From Typhlomys cinereus (Eukaryota; Chordata; Mammalia; Rodentia; Platacanthomyidae), in NCBI GenBank assembly GCA_023101885.1, contig JALPQD010000234.1:496001-560000 (forward strand): 64,000 nucleotides of DNA, given 5' to 3'. The notes beneath the pieces are model-generated. The model was not told the DNA's origin. It ran no database searches and was given only the letters and a program-made list of their open reading frames with translations. The position numbers were made by a program, and so were the translations under genes. Numbering within the stretch: the stretch's first letter is position 1; the number at the start of each line of letters is the position of its first letter. This document shows, in pieces, positions 61,253 to 64,000 of this stretch.

Positions 61253-62670
61253 TATGTGCCTCATGATCATAGCGTGGATCCTGCTTGTCATGGTCACAAA
61301 CTGCAGCCCCCATGTGTTCTCCCTGACACACTCCAGCTTTTTCTAAAATTCAGTCTTTGTGACGAAGCACCGCGACCAAGTCAGAACTCAAGTTTCCCTA
61401 TTCAGTTCGCACGTCGACTAACCTCTCCTTATAAGGAATCGTGAGCGTCCTATGCACGTTTGTGAGATGTTCCTGCCTCCTCCAGCTTACGGCACCTTTT
61501 CAGAGGGATGAAATTATCCCCATCCACTTTTTCTCGTCTCAGCTGATGTTTCCTAGTGTTTGGGAGTCGTCATGTTGTGTCCTTACAGTGTAAGCGTTGC
61601 TTACCTGTGCCCGTGGGAACTAAGCCTTATGTGTCTGAGAAGCTGTATTCAGACCCTCTGCTTATCCCAAGTGCTTTTATCTCCCTGCGATGGCAGGTTT
61701 ATCAAGCACCTGTCCATTAGGAATGGAATACATACAGGAAAAATAAATAACTCGCACCTACTGATGCATCACCTCTACGCAATGTCCCGAGGTTACTGTC
61801 TGTGAAATGATAGATTTCCATTCATTCTCCCACTCTGGACTGAGTTTATAGACAACTCACCAGAATTATATAATGGCACTTCCCTGGCCAAGGATTTGAG
61901 ATGTTACTCATATAGATTCTGGAACCTTCACACATCATAAATAATCATTACAGTTCTAATTGGTATATCTAATTGGACACATGCTTTGCGTGTCACTTAC
62001 TGGTAGACACTTACACCCAAGCACTTGTTACGGAGAGTTGGCAGTAAAAACATGAGCCATGTTAGACATCACATTTGGTGGGTGACTAATAAATGAAACA
62101 GCTCTGGACCCAAGTCATCTGAGAATCTCTCATGACCCTGCGTGAGCGAAGGAAGGAGACACAGAGTCAAACTGAAGATCCGCTGCAGAGACGTGGATGG
62201 AAGCAGGGATGCTGCTCTGTGCTGGTCATTGTAGCCAAGAGTCCAGGTCTCGAAGATGATGCTGTGTTCACTTGCAGTTCTTAGTATGTGCAGGTTTCCC
62301 CTGGCAGAGGCAAATTGTTTGGGGTGTGGGCTGGGGGCTGAGGGGGCATCTTTTCCTCCTAAGGATGTTTTGTTACACGTTATAACTTGTGGATTGCTCA
62401 GCGAAATTCCGAGACCTGAATGATGATACCTTACAGCTTTGATTATTCTTTGTTTTTTGGGCCGATGGAGTTGGATGAGGGTAACGGAAGCTGAGTCCTT
62501 GTGGTGATCATTGCTCTGATGGTGTAGCGCAGGCTGCGTACAGACTCTGAACTGGTCATGAATAAAGGAAACTTGAACTAAATTATCTCTTGATAATCTT
62601 CGTCATGTAAGCACGTAAAAATAGACCTTTAGTCAGAGTCTTACAGAGTGTTGAGTTTTACTTTAAAATC

Positions 62671-62697
62671 TTGTCTGTCTGTCTGTCTGTCCGTCTG
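62671..62697. repeat. (TCTG)n microsatellite
   Basis: Six to seven units, one with a CCG change. Confidence 0.93.
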
Positions 62698-62940
62698 CAT
62701 CAGAGACCACTGTGTATGCTTGTGGAGGCCCAAGGATGACTTCTGGAATCATCCTGGATTGCTTACTCTGGAATTTCCTATGCTCCATCTTCCAGGGCCT
62801 GAAGTACAGGCCACCTCCCAGTGTTTGTTTGTTTGTTTGTTTGTTTGTTTGTTTGTTTGTTTGTTTTTTACATGGGATTGAACTTGGGTCCTTCTACTTG
62901 TGAGACAGATTGTTTACCCTGAAACCATCTCTCAAGCCCT
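62690..62940 (-). mobile_element. B2-like SINE interrupted by (GTTT)n
   Basis: Read in reverse it starts AGGGCTTGAGAGATGGTTTC, has TAGAAGGACCCAAGTTCAAT, then a (AAAC)n run (62821-62869 on the + strand), then GTGGCCTGTACTTCAGGCCC and GAAGTCATCCTTGGGCCTCC, the same body as the copies at 35013 and 36745. The A-rich linker of the family seems to have expanded into the tetranucleotide array. Confidence 0.85.
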
Positions 62941-63058
62941 AAAGTCTGTACCTGGTCCCTGTCAGAACACATTCCTAGACCAATACTAACTGTAACAGAA
63001 TCTATATTTCGTGCTCATTTCCTACCCGTGTGTCACACAGTTTTCTTTTTGTGAGCAA

Positions 63059-63070
63059 TGCATGTGCATG
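63059..63070 (+). promoter_or_regulatory. Tandem TGCATG motifs (RBFOX type)
   Basis: TGCATGTGCATG gives two adjacent (U)GCAUG splice-regulator sites about 250 nt upstream of the acceptor of the candidate exon at 63316. Upstream sites of this class usually promote skipping. The link is inferred. Confidence 0.3.
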
Positions 63071-63315
63071 TCGATATAGTGGGATAGCTTTGCTGTATGA
63101 TAGAAATATCCAAACACAATTTTAGGAAAATTGAAAGTTAGGCATTGTTATTACCCTTGTTGAGTGAATAGGATTTCTAAGGAAATAAAGTAGCTGTATG
63201 TGTTGGGTAAGGAAGAAGAACCTTTATTCTTTAGTTTGACTCACATCTTTCTTTCACTTCTTATTAGCACATTGGATATTTTTTTTTAAACAAAGGCAGA
63301 ATACTTTCCCTCCAG

Positions 63316-63446
63316 GAATTTGGAAGCACTTCAGACCATCGGCAATTATGACCGGCACGCACTGAACTACTACCTGTAGACAGTCATACAGCATTGTAGC
63401 CAGAACACGCAAGTTCTGGTCTGTACAGCACATGAAAAAAATTACC
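63316..63446 (+). other. Candidate cryptic or poison exon of Adgrl2
   Basis: This 131-nt segment has an acceptor (TCCCTCCAG ending at 63315) and a donor (GTGAGTAATG at 63447). Joined to the RBL exon, the split codon becomes AGG and the frame stays open for 20 further codons (first residues after the arginine: NLEALQTIGNYDRH) before TAG at 63377-63379. The stop lies 67 nt upstream of the donor, beyond the usual 50-55 nt limit, so an included copy should trigger nonsense-mediated decay. The sequence is not low in complexity and matches no repeat I recognise. Two adjacent TGCATG motifs (RBFOX type) lie upstream at 63059-63070. There is no transcript evidence here, and chance splice sites remain possible. 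Confidence 0.35.
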
Positions 63447-63817
63447 GTGAGTAATGAGAGCTCTTATGGCATTTTCCTAATACATAGTTATCCGTCTTGC
63501 AGATTTTAACGACTTTCTTACTTTGCTGTTTGCTGTCCTTAAATATATTGCAGCAATTTAGAATTTTTAGTGCCGTTTGTATTTTGCAATTAGTTTTAGA
63601 GCTCATAATATGTCTTTGAGGTGTTTCTAGGAAAAAACATCCCATTGTACAACAATAACATAAACCGATTTGCTTCTGCAGTCCTTTAATGCTTGTTTAT
63701 TCCATATAAGTCAATCATAACTATCACATGACTAATTTATGTGACAGTTCTCCAGTTAGGCAGCCAGGAAAGATGGGGTTTGGGAATGCACTTAAATACC
63801 CCACCCACCTGTGAGTC

Positions 63818-64000
63818 AGACTTGTGTTGCTTTGACAACTACCCAAGAGAAACATTTTAAAAGAGAAAATATTTATTTTGGCTCATGGTTCCAAGTTTTC
63901 AGCCCCCCTAAGTCAACCAGGTTCCCTCTGGGCACCAAGTGAGGCAGAATGGGGTGCAGGGTGGGAGGATGGGGGTAGTTTGTAATGCACTCTGTAAGAG
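63818..64000 (+). mobile_element. Dispersed rodent repeat, cut by the window end
   Basis: GTTGCTTTGACAACTACCCA, TATTTATTTTGGCTCATGGT and CCAAGTGAGGCAGAATGGGG follow the same family as the repeat at 50155. The 3' part lies outside the window. Confidence 0.6.

Larger units (their letters stand above)
53164..64000 (+). other. Adgrl2: Adgrl2 intron downstream of the RBL exon (5' part)
   Basis: The next expected exon would begin with Cys-Asn-Asn-Arg-Thr-Gln-Cys and complete the RBL domain. It is not found in this window. The stretch carries an old L1 3' region, a B1, two related rodent repeats, several microsatellites and the exon-like segment at 63316-63446. Confidence 0.8.

Noticed and set aside
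61026..61444. His/Thr-rich and Val/Cys-rich frames
   Set aside because: Translated long degenerate (TG)n tract.
1..64000. CRISPR arrays, operons, tRNA or rRNA genes, phage-type systems
   Set aside because: This is intronic vertebrate DNA; the tandem arrays lack spacer-repeat structure, and tRNA-like sequences are SINE heads.

Overview
The window is 64 kb of rodent nuclear DNA, almost entirely intronic. I read it as part of the latrophilin-2 gene Adgrl2 (Lphn2), transcribed on the + strand. The rodent call rests on many B1, ID, B4, B2/B3-type SINEs, a rodent-like L1 ORF2 fragment and dense long (CA/GT)n microsatellites. Ancient MIR and L1 remnants show an ordinary eutherian background. I cannot fix the species. 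A recurring tRNA-derived SINE of about 250 bp that ends in (CA)n does not look like the common mouse or rat B2/B3 consensus, so a non-murine lineage (for example a jerboa or another muroid outgroup) is possible.

Only one exon is convincingly protein coding: 52950-53163, a phase 1 to phase 2 exon of 214 nt. It encodes most of the N-terminal half of the SUEL/rhamnose-binding-lectin (RBL) domain of latrophilin 2. The signal-peptide exon must lie left of the window and the rest of the RBL domain right of it. The window therefore shows at least 52.9 kb of the upstream intron and at least 10.8 kb of the downstream one.

Layout. 1-3.3 kb is AT-rich unique intron with a cluster of TATTTAAATA palindromes and a POU-like palindrome. 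3.3-4.7 kb has a 73-bp tandem duplication followed by a CpG-richer kilobase. 4.7-31 kb is mostly unique intron with SINEs, microsatellites and short tandem duplications, including a duplicated DR1-like nuclear-receptor motif at 17.83-17.88 kb. 31-38 kb is SINE-rich around an AT-rich, homeobox/POU-motif-rich unique stretch (33.8-34.6 kb). 38.64-38.86 kb is a small CpG-dense island next to a MIR. 39-47 kb is mixed intron. 47.58-47.99 kb is a 33-bp minisatellite, followed by an unrecognised coding-like remnant (48.2-48.55 kb) and a truncated L1 ORF2 3' end (48.8-49.4 kb). 52.9-53.2 kb is the exon, followed by an old L1 3'-UTR-like region, two copies of one rodent repeat (one carrying a 40-bp minisatellite) and more microsatellites.

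The most interesting candidate is at 63316-63446. It is an unannotated exon-like segment with an acceptor, a donor and a reading frame that joins the real exon in the correct phase. It would add 20 codons and then a stop 67 nt before its own donor, as a poison exon would. All other open frames look like chance ORFs, most of them running through SINEs or simple repeats.
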